Assembly (NCBI GenBank): GCA_946479335.1
Contig: CAMLFP010000063.1
Location: 1 to 19,781, forward strand
Length of the DNA: 19,781 nt
Reading direction: 5' to 3'
Source: an uncultured Archangium sp.
GTDB taxonomy: Bacteria > Myxococcota > Myxococcia > Myxococcales > Myxococcaceae
In this document: positions 1 through 6,337 of the stretch, one piece after another
Position numbering within the stretch: position 1 is the stretch's first letter
Layout of the letters: every line of letters starts with the position of its first letter
Program-made: the position numbers and the translations under genes
Notes under the pieces: model-generated
Told to the model about the DNA's origin: nothing
The model's database searches: none
What the model saw: only the letters and a program-made list of their open reading frames with translations

Positions 1-182
1 GTCGCCGTGAAGCCTCCTGTCTTGCCATCGACGCCTCCCGTCGTAGCCGTTCAACCGCCGGTCGTGCCATCGCCGCCGCCCGTCGCCGTGCCGCCGCCGG
101 TCGTGCCGTCGCCGCCGCCGGTCGTCGCGGCACCGCCGCCGGTCGTGCCGGAGCCGCCACCGGTAAACCCGACGCCGCCACC
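1..182 (-). repeat. Seven-residue Gly-rich coding repeat (GGGxGTT type)
   Basis: On the minus strand this stretch encodes consecutive seven-residue units: GGGVGFT, GGGSGTT, GGGAATT, GGGDGTT, a six-residue GGGTAT, then GGGDGTT. The register continues past the TGA at 53-51 as GG-stop-TATT, GGVDGKT and GGFTA up to the window edge. The repeats lie after the folded Cys-containing part of the lipoprotein gene. The low complexity makes the tract prone to slippage and substitution. Confidence 0.8.
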
Positions 183-341
183 GGTGCCGGAGGTCTGCAC
201 GCACTTACCCGCCGAGCAGGTGTAGTTCGCGCCCTTCGACGCGCAGTCGAACTTGTCCTGGCACTCGGGTGCGCAACCCGACAACGACACCAGCGCACCG
301 CTGACGGTGCCCCACAACAGCAGCTTCCATTTTGCGTTCAT
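51..341 (-). CDS. Gly/Thr-rich Cys-containing lipoprotein, probably truncated by an in-frame TGA
   Basis: This 96-residue product begins with a lipoprotein signal: a Lys-containing n-region, a hydrophobic stretch, then the lipobox L20-S21-G22-C23. It is therefore probably an acylated envelope protein. After it comes a small Cys-rich segment with C27, C33, C42 and C47, then a Gly/Thr linker of seven-residue units. The ATG at 341 has a GAAAGG ribosome-binding site seven bases upstream. The reading frame stops at TGA (53-51), yet the same frame continues the repeat pattern beyond it, and the stop is one base from GGA (Gly). Either the protein is prematurely truncated here, or this is a sequencing error and the true protein extends beyond the window. 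It lies 75 bp after cheC on the same strand. Function unknown; such short lipoproteins are common in Myxococcota. Confidence 0.75.
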   Translation of the reverse strand: MNAKWKLLLWGTVSGALVSLSGCAPECQDKFDCASKGANYTCSAGKCVQTSGTGGGVGFTGGGSGTTGGGAATTGGGDGTTGGGTATGGGDGTTGG

Positions 342-416
342 TGCGACGCCTTTCAGTGAGGGAACTCCCCCGGCCCTTAGCTGATTTTGACAGACGAGAG
401 GTGACAGGAGCGTGAC

Positions 417-1010
417 CTACTGCCCCAGCCGCTGCAACGCCTCGTCGGTCATCGGCTCGTCGAGCAGCACCAGCAGCCAGCCACCGAACATCGGCGCGTT
501 GGTGGAGGTGAAGGTGCTGCCCAGCAACGTCACCGGCGCTTCGTCCTCCGCGGCGCCCACCAGGGCGCGCACCGTCACCTCGCGCACCTCCGGCGTCGTC
601 GGCAGCAGGTTCGCGTGCAGCATCGTGCCCAGCTGCGACACGCACGCCGAGGCGACGATGTTCGCGGCCTCCGCCAACGCGGCGTTCGACGACGACGACA
701 GCGGGCCGGAGACGCCCGGGCGCGCCAGCAACCGCTGCCCGAGCCGCTTCGCGTCGCTCTCGCGCAGCACCCACCACAGCTGGCCGCTCACCTCGCCCTC
801 GATGCCGAAGGTCACCGCGAACACCTTCACGTCGCGGCCGCCCAACAGCCAACCCAGCTGCGCGCGATTCACCGACAGCACCGCGGGCACGTCGACCAGC
901 ACGCCGACGTCACCCACCAGGCGCGCCAGCATCGAGGCGGCCTTGGCGCCACCGAGGTTCACGAACTCCCGCAGCGCGTCTTCCTGCCGCTCGGTCAGCA
1001 ACGCCGTCAC
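417..1010 (-). CDS. cheC: CheC-family CheY-P phosphatase
   Basis: This 197-residue protein fits the CheC/CheX family, whose members dephosphorylate CheY-P during adaptation of chemotaxis-type pathways in the cytoplasm. Both halves of the CheC pseudo-duplication keep the E-x-x-N catalytic signature: E15/N18 in the N-terminal helix and E114/N117 in the second. Both sites may therefore be active, as in standard CheC. Length is typical of the family. The GTG start at 1010 overlaps the cheA stop by four bases (GTGA) and has a GGAGG site six bases upstream, which indicates translational coupling. No cheD partner or cheY target lies in the window. The alternative would be a FliY-like switch phosphatase, but the FliN-type domain is absent. 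Confidence 0.9.
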   Translation of the reverse strand: MTALLTERQEDALREFVNLGGAKAASMLARLVGDVGVLVDVPAVLSVNRAQLGWLLGGRDVKVFAVTFGIEGEVSGQLWWVLRESDAKRLGQRLLARPGVSGPLSSSSNAALAEAANIVASACVSQLGTMLHANLLPTTPEVREVTVRALVGAAEDEAPVTLLGSTFTSTNAPMFGGWLLVLLDEPMTDEALQRLGQ

Positions 1011-2992
1011 ACCTCACCTCCACTCGCCTTCGGCAACTCGAGCCGCGTCACGTCGAGGATGAACACCGGCCGGCCGCTGCCCAGCACCGTGACTCCGGAG
1101 AGCCCCGGCACCAGGTCGAGCGGGCGCGCCAACGCCTTGAGCACCACTTCTTCCTGGCCCAGCAGCTTGTCGACGGCCAGCGCGAGGCGGCCGGGCTCGG
1201 TCTCCACCACCACGAAGGGCGTCGCGGTCTTCTCGTCGCGCGGCGGCACCGCGACGTCGAGCAGCGCCCAGAGCTCGCGCACCGGCACCACGCCCGCGCC
1301 GAAGGCCAGCACCGTCTCCTGCCCCGTGTACGAGAGCGCCGAGCGGCTGGCTTCCACCACCCCCAGCACCTTGTTGATGGGCAGGCCGTAGACCTCGTCA
1401 CCCACGCCGGCCAGCAGCAGGTTCACCATCGCCATCGTCAGCGGCAACGAGAGGCGGAAGGTGGTGCCCGCGCCGCGCCGGCTGTCGATGTCCAACGTGC
1501 CGCCCACGGCCTCCACCGCGCGCTTCACCGCGTCCATCCCCACGCCGCGGCCGGAGATGTCGGTGACCGACGCCGCCGTCGAGAGGCCCGGCAGCGTGGA
1601 GAGCATCAGCGCTTCCTTGTCGTTGAAGACGCGCGCGGCCTCGGCGGAGATGAGCCCGCGTTCGACGGCGAGGGCCTTCAAGCGGTCGACGTCCATCCCG
1701 CGGCCGTCGTCGGAGACCTCCAGCACCACGCGGTCGGCGGCGCGGCGCACCGTCAGCTTCACCGTGCCGCGCGGGTTCTTCCCGCGCATGCGGCGCTCCT
1801 CGGGCGGCTCGACGCCGTGGTCGATGGCGTTGCGCAGCAGGTGCAGCACCGGGTCGTTGAGCTCCTCGACGATGGCGCGGTCCAGCTCCGTCTCGCTGCC
1901 GGAGATGACCAGCTCAATCTCCCGCCCGCGGCGGCGAGCGATGTCGCGGGCGGCGCGCGGGAGCCGGTCGGTGATGACGGAGAGCGGCGTCATCCGCGCC
2001 TCCATCACCAGGTCATGAAGTCGGCGCACCAGCCCGTGCAGCTTGTCGGTCGACTCGAAGAGCCGCGCGCGCGCCTCCTCGGGCAGCGCGCGCCCCGCCT
2101 CGCGCACGCTGGAGGTGCCCAGCAGCAACTCGCCCGCGAGGTCGAGGAAGCCGTCGAGCAGCTCGACGCGCACGCGCACCGTGCGCCCGGCCTCCTGCCC
2201 GACGACGCGCGGCGCCTCGGGCTCGGCGGGCGTCTCCGGCGCGACGGGCACCGGCGGCGGCGCCACCACGCGCGTCATCGCCAGTAGCTCGACGTCCGCC
2301 ACCTGGCTCAACGTCTTGGCGATGCTGCCTTCGCCCTCGGTCGTCTCGAGCTCGACGCTGTAGACCCCGCCGGGCAGCTTGCCGGCCTTCACCTCTTCGA
2401 GCGGCGGCGTGCAGCGGAAGATGTTGCCCAGCGTCGCCAGCCGCTTGTACGCGAGGAAGCCGCGCACGCCCGGCTGCGCGGAGCCCGCCACCACCCGCAC
2501 CTTCACCTCGAAGCGCGGCGGGAGGTTCGATTCGGGCTGCGGCTGGCTCTCCAGCAGCGGCGCGACGTTGGGCACGGTGAAGGGCAGCGGCGTGGTGCCG
2601 GGCCGCATCGCCTCGGCGGCGGTCTTGAGCTGCTGTGTCAGCGCCGTCGCGTCGGGGAAGGCCGTGCCCGCCGAGGCCGCCTTCACGTGCTCCGCGAGGG
2701 CGTCGACGGCCTGCAACACGAGGTCAGCGACGAGGCGGTCGAAGCGGTGCGGCGCAGTGCGCACGCGGTCGAGCAGGTCTTCGAGGCGGTGGCCCAGCTC
2801 GGCGGTGCCCTCGAAGCCCATCGAGCCCGCCATGCCCTTCACGGAGTGCGCGTGGCGGAACAGCGAGTCGATGGCCTCCGCGGTGACGCCGCCCTCCAGC
2901 CGCACCAGCTCCTTGCCGAGGGCGTCGAGGTGCTCGGTGGCCTCACCGACGAAGAGGCTCAGGTACCGCGCGGTGTCCCACTGGTTGGGCAC
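1007..2992 (-). CDS. cheA: Chemotaxis-type histidine kinase CheA
   Basis: This 661-residue protein has the full CheA domain order. The HPt (P1) domain spans about residues 5-110, with the phosphorylated His at H49 in HSVKG. A P2-like response-regulator-binding segment lies at about 160-245, followed by a Pro-rich linker. The dimerisation domain spans about 270-340. The HATPase domain has its N box at 384-395 (HLLRNAIDHGVE), G1 at 427-434 and G2 at 478-489 (DISGRGVGMDAV). The CheW-like P5 domain lies at about 515-650. All key residues are present, so the kinase should be active, phosphorylating CheY/CheB-type receivers in response to receptor arrays. The start is GTG at 2992, five bases after the TPR gene stop. 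It overlaps cheC by four bases. No CheW, receptor or receiver gene lies in the window, so its input and output are unknown. Confidence 0.95.
   Translation of the reverse strand: MPNQWDTARYLSLFVGEATEHLDALGKELVRLEGGVTAEAIDSLFRHAHSVKGMAGSMGFEGTAELGHRLEDLLDRVRTAPHRFDRLVADLVLQAVDALAEHVKAASAGTAFPDATALTQQLKTAAEAMRPGTTPLPFTVPNVAPLLESQPQPESNLPPRFEVKVRVVAGSAQPGVRGFLAYKRLATLGNIFRCTPPLEEVKAGKLPGGVYSVELETTEGEGSIAKTLSQVADVELLAMTRVVAPPPVPVAPETPAEPEAPRVVGQEAGRTVRVRVELLDGFLDLAGELLLGTSSVREAGRALPEEARARLFESTDKLHGLVRRLHDLVMEARMTPLSVITDRLPRAARDIARRRGREIELVISGSETELDRAIVEELNDPVLHLLRNAIDHGVEPPEERRMRGKNPRGTVKLTVRRAADRVVLEVSDDGRGMDVDRLKALAVERGLISAEAARVFNDKEALMLSTLPGLSTAASVTDISGRGVGMDAVKRAVEAVGGTLDIDSRRGAGTTFRLSLPLTMAMVNLLLAGVGDEVYGLPINKVLGVVEASRSALSYTGQETVLAFGAGVVPVRELWALLDVAVPPRDEKTATPFVVVETEPGRLALAVDKLLGQEEVVLKALARPLDLVPGLSGVTVLGSGRPVFILDVTRLELPKASGGEV
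1017..1021 (-). promoter_or_regulatory. Shine-Dalgarno site of cheC inside the end of cheA
   Basis: GGAGG on the minus strand lies six bases before the GTG at 1010 and is embedded in the last codons of cheA. It fixes the cheC start and implies that ribosomes finishing cheA can reinitiate here. Confidence 0.75.
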
Positions 2993-2997
2993 GAGGG

Positions 2998-4302
2998 TCA
3001 GTTCTTCTGCAGCAGGTTCTTCTCGAGCTTCGCGGCCTCGGCCACCATCTCGTCGTTGGGCGCGGCCTGCTGCTGAATCTCCTTCGCCAGCGCCAGCGCC
3101 TTGCTGTCTTCGTTGAGCCGCACGTGCGCCAGCGCGAGGTTGTACTTCACACGGAACTCACCGGCCGGCGTGACGCCGTTGGCCTTGTCGAGGAGGTCCT
3201 TGGCCTCCTTCCACTTCGCCTTGTCGCTGCTCTGCAGCAGCGTGCCCGCGAGGTTCATCAGCACGCGCCAGTTGTTGGGCTGCGACTTGAGGGCCTTCTG
3301 GTACGCCTCGATGGCCTTCGCTTCATCGGGCAGCGCGTCGTACACGTTGCCGAGGTGGAACCAGGCCTCCCAGTGCGTGGGGTCGAGCGTCAGCAGCTGC
3401 CGGGCCGCCGCGATGCTCTTGTCGCCGTCGCCGGCCAGCATCGCCAGCTGCGCGAGGTTGAGCCAGCCCTGCTTGTAGCTGGGCACCACCTTGAGCGAGC
3501 GCTCCGCGTAGCCGATGCCGAGCTTCGGGTCGTTGAGCATCATCGAGGTGGCGACGGCCTTCTCGAGCAGCACCGGCTGCTCACCCACGGCCTTGAGGCC
3601 CGCGTCGAGCGTGGCGAGCGCGCCCTTGAAGTCGCGCTGCCCGAACTGCACGTCGGCCAGCGTGGCCCACGCGTCGAGGTTCTTCGGCGCCGACTTCGTC
3701 GCCTTCTGCAGCGACTCGATGGCCTTGGGCACCTGCTTGAGCTGCAGCTGCGCGAGGCCCAGCGCGATGAGGCCGTCTGAGTTCTTCGGGTCGATGGCGA
3801 CGGCGCGCAGCAGGTACGGCACGCCCTGCCCCGCCTTGTTCTCGGAGGTGAGGAAGCGCCCCATGTTGTACTGCGAGAGGTACTCGGAGTCGCCGAGCTG
3901 CGCGCCCTTCTCGAGGTGCGTCAGCGCGCTCTTCGGGTCGCCCTTCGCCTCGTGCACCAGGCCCAGCAACGTCCACCCCAGGGCGTACTGCGGCGCCAGC
4001 TTGATGGCCGCGGTGCCGAAGGTGCGCGCGTCGTCGAAGCGGCCGGCGTACATCGCGATGCGGCCGAGGCCGACGTGGCACTCGACGATGGAGGGGTTGG
4101 CCTCCAGCACCGCGTTGAACTTCTCGGTGGCCACCTCGAGGTCGCCCTTCATCAGCGCGGCTTGCGCGGCCTTCAGCGCGGCCTGCGTCGCGGCGACGGT
4201 GCCCTGCTTCTTCTCGTTCTCATCGAAGAGCTTCCTGGCGTTGGCGTAGTTGTGGGCCTGCAGCTCGGCGATGCCCTTCTTGAAGAGTTCCGTCTGTGCC
4301 AT
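2998..4302 (-). CDS. Tetratricopeptide-repeat protein
   Basis: This 434-residue protein is made almost wholly of TPR helical pairs, recognisable from about residue 5 to 400 by the spacing of W/L-G-Y/A-P residues. Examples are the ALGWTLLGLVHEAKGD and EAWFHLGNVYDALPDEAKA segments; about ten to eleven repeats can be discerned. There is no signal peptide or membrane segment, so it is probably a cytoplasmic scaffold. The ATG at 4302 (MAQTELF) is preferred over an in-frame TTG at 4326, because TTG starts are rare and the added residues do not resemble TPR. It ends five bases before cheA, so the two are almost certainly cotranscribed. A role as a protein-protein adaptor for the CheA pathway is inference. 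No enzymatic motif is visible. Confidence 0.88.
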   Translation of the reverse strand: MAQTELFKKGIAELQAHNYANARKLFDENEKKQGTVAATQAALKAAQAALMKGDLEVATEKFNAVLEANPSIVECHVGLGRIAMYAGRFDDARTFGTAAIKLAPQYALGWTLLGLVHEAKGDPKSALTHLEKGAQLGDSEYLSQYNMGRFLTSENKAGQGVPYLLRAVAIDPKNSDGLIALGLAQLQLKQVPKAIESLQKATKSAPKNLDAWATLADVQFGQRDFKGALATLDAGLKAVGEQPVLLEKAVATSMMLNDPKLGIGYAERSLKVVPSYKQGWLNLAQLAMLAGDGDKSIAAARQLLTLDPTHWEAWFHLGNVYDALPDEAKAIEAYQKALKSQPNNWRVLMNLAGTLLQSSDKAKWKEAKDLLDKANGVTPAGEFRVKYNLALAHVRLNEDSKALALAKEIQQQAAPNDEMVAEAAKLEKNLLQKN

Positions 4303-4335
4303 GGGCGCGGGAGTCTCGCACGGCAACGACGAAAG

Positions 4336-4689
4336 TCACCCGTGGTAGACGCGCGAGGCGACGATTTTGCCATCGCGGATGTCGAAGACCTCCGCCACCG
4401 GCATCGGCGCTTCATTCGGCGCGTGGCGCAGGTACTCGAGGAAGACGCGCGCCTCGTTCGCCGTCACCGCGGTCTTCTCGTAGCGCAGCCCGGGGAGGCG
4501 GCGGTTCGCGTCGGTCCACCACTCCGTCAGCGCGGCCTTGCCGACCAGCTTGCCGCCGGTGTTCGGGTGCAGCGCGCGAATCTTCGGAGACGTGTGCGTG
4601 CAGTCCTCAGCGTACAGCGCCACCAGCGCCGGCACGTCGTGCGCGTTGAAGGCCCGCAACCACGCTTCGGCGATGGCTTCGTGGCTCAC
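4336..4689 (-). CDS. NTF2/SnoaL-like small protein
   Basis: This 117-residue protein has the typical features of the NTF2-like/SnoaL superfamily. An N-terminal helix pair (AWLRAFNAHDVPALVALYAEDC, residues about 9-30) is followed by a cone-shaped beta-sheet pattern ending in VAEVFDIRDGKIVASRVYHG. Family members are small cytoplasmic proteins that bind hydrophobic ligands or catalyse isomerase/cyclase-type reactions; the substrate cannot be told from sequence. The GTG start at 4689 overlaps the stop of the upstream lipoprotein gene by four bases (GTGA), the same coupling arrangement as at cheA/cheC. A 33-bp gap separates it from the TPR gene. Upstream in-frame sequence exists but is the shadow of the lipoprotein gene. 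Confidence 0.8.
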   Translation of the reverse strand: MSHEAIAEAWLRAFNAHDVPALVALYAEDCTHTSPKIRALHPNTGGKLVGKAALTEWWTDANRRLPGLRYEKTAVTANEARVFLEYLRHAPNEAPMPVAEVFDIRDGKIVASRVYHG

Positions 4690-5609
4690 CGCGAGTACCA
4701 ACCTTCGATGGCCTTGGGCACCAGCAGCGAAGGCGAGGTGCTCGACGGGAGCGCCACCGAGTAGAGGTTGTCGTTGCCGCCGGAGTCGGACGAGAAGGCG
4801 ACGGTGCTGCCGTCGACCCACGTGGGGAAGCTCTCGTTCGCGCCGTTCTCGCCGGCGTAGACCAGCGTCACCGTCTTGCTGCTGACGTCGAGCGTGAAGA
4901 TGCGCGTCGCGCCGGAGCCCACCTCGCCATCGAACACCAGCGTGCTGCCATCGGGCGAGGCAACCAGGCGGCCGGCGATGGTGCGCGCCTCGTTGCCCAG
5001 CGTGTTGGTGACGCTGCTGACGCTGTTGCTGGCGACGACAATCTTCTCGACCTGCGTGAGGCCCAGCGCGCCACCCGCCGCGACGTAGAGCGCGGTGCCG
5101 TCGGGGCTCCACGTCGGCGAGGCGTACGAGAGCGACCCGTTCACGCCCAGCGGCGTCACGCCCGTGCCGTCGGCGTTCATCACCGCCACCTCGGTGACGG
5201 AGCCGTTCAAATAGCTGAAGGCGATGTACGCGCCGTCGGGCGAGTACACCGGCGTCTTGAGGTCCTTCATCTGCGCGGAGGCAGACAGCAGCGTGCTGAC
5301 CGCGCCGCCGCTGCTGGGCACGGTGGCGATGCTCGAGCTGTCTCCGGAGCCCTGCACGAAGACGATGGTCTTCTTGTTGGGCGAGAAGCTGGGCGTGTAC
5401 GCGCTGAGGCCGGCGGTCAGCGCGGCGGGCTCGTCGACGGCGCTGTCGTTGACGGCGTAGACGTTGCGGTCGTCCTTGCGGACGTACGTGAAGCCCTTCG
5501 TGAAGTCGAAGCTGCCGGTGCCTCCGCCGGTGTTGCCGCCACCGCCACCGCCGCCGAAGAGGTCACAGCCCGAGAACGCGAGAATCACCAACAAGCTGCC
5601 GATGCGCAT
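4686..5609 (-). CDS. TolB/PD40-type beta-propeller lipoprotein
   Basis: This 307-residue protein starts with a short signal and a lipobox ending at C15 (FSGC), then a poly-Gly linker. The rest is beta-propeller. PD40/WD40-like blades are marked by SPNKKTIVFV, SPDGAYIAFSY, SPDGTALYVAA and SPDGSTLVFDG, with a last blade near VDGSTVAFSSDSGGND. Such TolB-C-like propellers bind protein or polysaccharide partners in the periplasm or at the outer membrane. It is tightly spaced, 13 bp after the archaemetzincin-like gene and overlapping the NTF2-like gene by four bases. It is therefore the envelope-located member of the predicted operon and could sense or report surface state to it (inference). The ATG at 5609 gives the signal peptide; the ribosome-binding site is weak. 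Confidence 0.85.
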   Translation of the reverse strand: MRIGSLLVILAFSGCDLFGGGGGGGNTGGGTGSFDFTKGFTYVRKDDRNVYAVNDSAVDEPAALTAGLSAYTPSFSPNKKTIVFVQGSGDSSSIATVPSSGGAVSTLLSASAQMKDLKTPVYSPDGAYIAFSYLNGSVTEVAVMNADGTGVTPLGVNGSLSYASPTWSPDGTALYVAAGGALGLTQVEKIVVASNSVSSVTNTLGNEARTIAGRLVASPDGSTLVFDGEVGSGATRIFTLDVSSKTVTLVYAGENGANESFPTWVDGSTVAFSSDSGGNDNLYSVALPSSTSPSLLVPKAIEGWYSR

Positions 5610-5622
5610 GCGGCTTCGACGT

Positions 5623-6147
5623 TTACACCTTTCGCAGCTTCACGAGCTCATTCCGGCAGTTGTTGCAGAGGTGCAGCTGCCGCCGCTCGGCGTCGGTGAT
5701 GGTCGTCGCCTGGTACATCGCGCAGCGCGCGTCTTCGCAATACGAGAGGCCGACGAGGTGCCCCGCCTGGTGCACCGCCTCGACGTACGCGCGGCGCTTC
5801 CACGCCTCGCCTTCGCCGCGCAGCCGCCAGATGCTCATCACCGCGCCGTGCGCCTCGCGGTCGGCCTCGCCGTAGACGAACGAGGTGTCGGGCACGAAGA
5901 GGTCGACGTCGCCCACCCCGAGAATCATCGGCGTGCCCAGGTCTTTCAGGGTCAGCAGCCGGCGCACGATGGAGGTGGTGTGGTACTGGTTGCGGTCTTT
6001 GTTGAAGGCGAAGCTCGGCGCGGCCAGCGCCGCCTTGCCCACGTACGCCGAGACGCCCAGCACCTGCGCGATGGGCGCCTCCAGCTCGCGGAGGAACGCC
6101 GCGGGGACCTCGCCGATGGTGACCAGCTGCAACTCCCGAACGGCCAT
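5623..6147 (-). CDS. Archaemetzincin-like protein with altered catalytic motif (probable pseudo-protease)
   Basis: This 174-residue protein matches the archaemetzincin (AmzA-type) metalloprotease family in length and in the C-terminal zinc-site layout. The family consensus is HExxHxxGxxHC followed by Cx4CxM and a distal CxxC. Here the segment reads H126-Q127-A-G-H130-L-V-G133-L-S-Y136-C137, then C142-A-M144 and C161-N-N-C164. The four structural-zinc cysteines and the Met-turn are kept. The catalytic Glu is Gln, and the third catalytic-zinc His is Tyr. Each change is one base from canonical (CAG for GAG, TAT for CAT). Peptidase activity is therefore unlikely, although peptide binding may remain. 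The ATG at 6147 has a GGGGGAG site four bases upstream. It is the first gene of a six-gene close-packed run ending in cheA-cheC. Confidence 0.85.
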   Translation of the reverse strand: MAVRELQLVTIGEVPAAFLRELEAPIAQVLGVSAYVGKAALAAPSFAFNKDRNQYHTTSIVRRLLTLKDLGTPMILGVGDVDLFVPDTSFVYGEADREAHGAVMSIWRLRGEGEAWKRRAYVEAVHQAGHLVGLSYCEDARCAMYQATTITDAERRQLHLCNNCRNELVKLRKV

Positions 6148-6227
6148 TGCGCTCCCCCAGGACAGGCAACTGCTGCCGATTTAAACCCAGCCCGCCGCCG
6201 GAAGCCTAGAGCGCATTTTGGCTACAT

Positions 6228-6298
6228 CTGGGGCACGTGGATTCGAACCACGATACTCAGAGTCAAAGTCTGATGTCCTACCCTTAGACGATGCCCCA
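6228..6298 (-). tRNA. tRNA-Gln (anticodon TTG)
   Basis: The reverse strand folds as a complete 71-base cloverleaf. It has a seven-pair acceptor stem (TGGGGCA/TGCCCCA) with discriminator G, a D arm (GTCT/GGAC), an anticodon stem TCAGA/TCTGA with loop CTTTGAC giving anticodon TTG, and a T stem CGTGG/CCACG with loop TTCGAAT. The 3' CCA is not encoded. It sits alone between the kinase gene and the archaemetzincin-like gene, on the same strand as both. Confidence 0.96.
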
Positions 6299-6300
6299 AC

Positions 6301-6321
6301 AACCCGAAACCGACGGGTTTT
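6301..6321. other. Small hairpin between kinase gene and tRNA-Gln
   Basis: AACCCG (6301-6306) pairs with CGGGTT (6314-6319) around a seven-base loop. A short T run follows only on the plus strand, where no gene reads in. On the minus strand it lies 17 bases after the kinase stop and three bases before the tRNA 5' end. It may be a processing or weak termination structure; the evidence is thin. Confidence 0.3.
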
Positions 6322-6337
6322 GCGGCGGCCTTCTGAC

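Noticed and set aside
7..225. Pro/Val-rich plus-strand frame resembling a PPVV-repeat protein
   Set aside because: It is the complement of the Gly-rich repeat of the lipoprotein at 341-51, which has a signal peptide and a ribosome-binding site.
4303..4326. TTG start at 4326 for the TPR protein
   Set aside because: The ATG at 4302 begins the first TPR-like helix directly; the eight extra residues have no support.
6228..6298. tRNA-Gln as an attachment site for an integrated element
   Set aside because: No integrase, no repeat of the tRNA 3' end elsewhere in the window, and normal composition on both sides.
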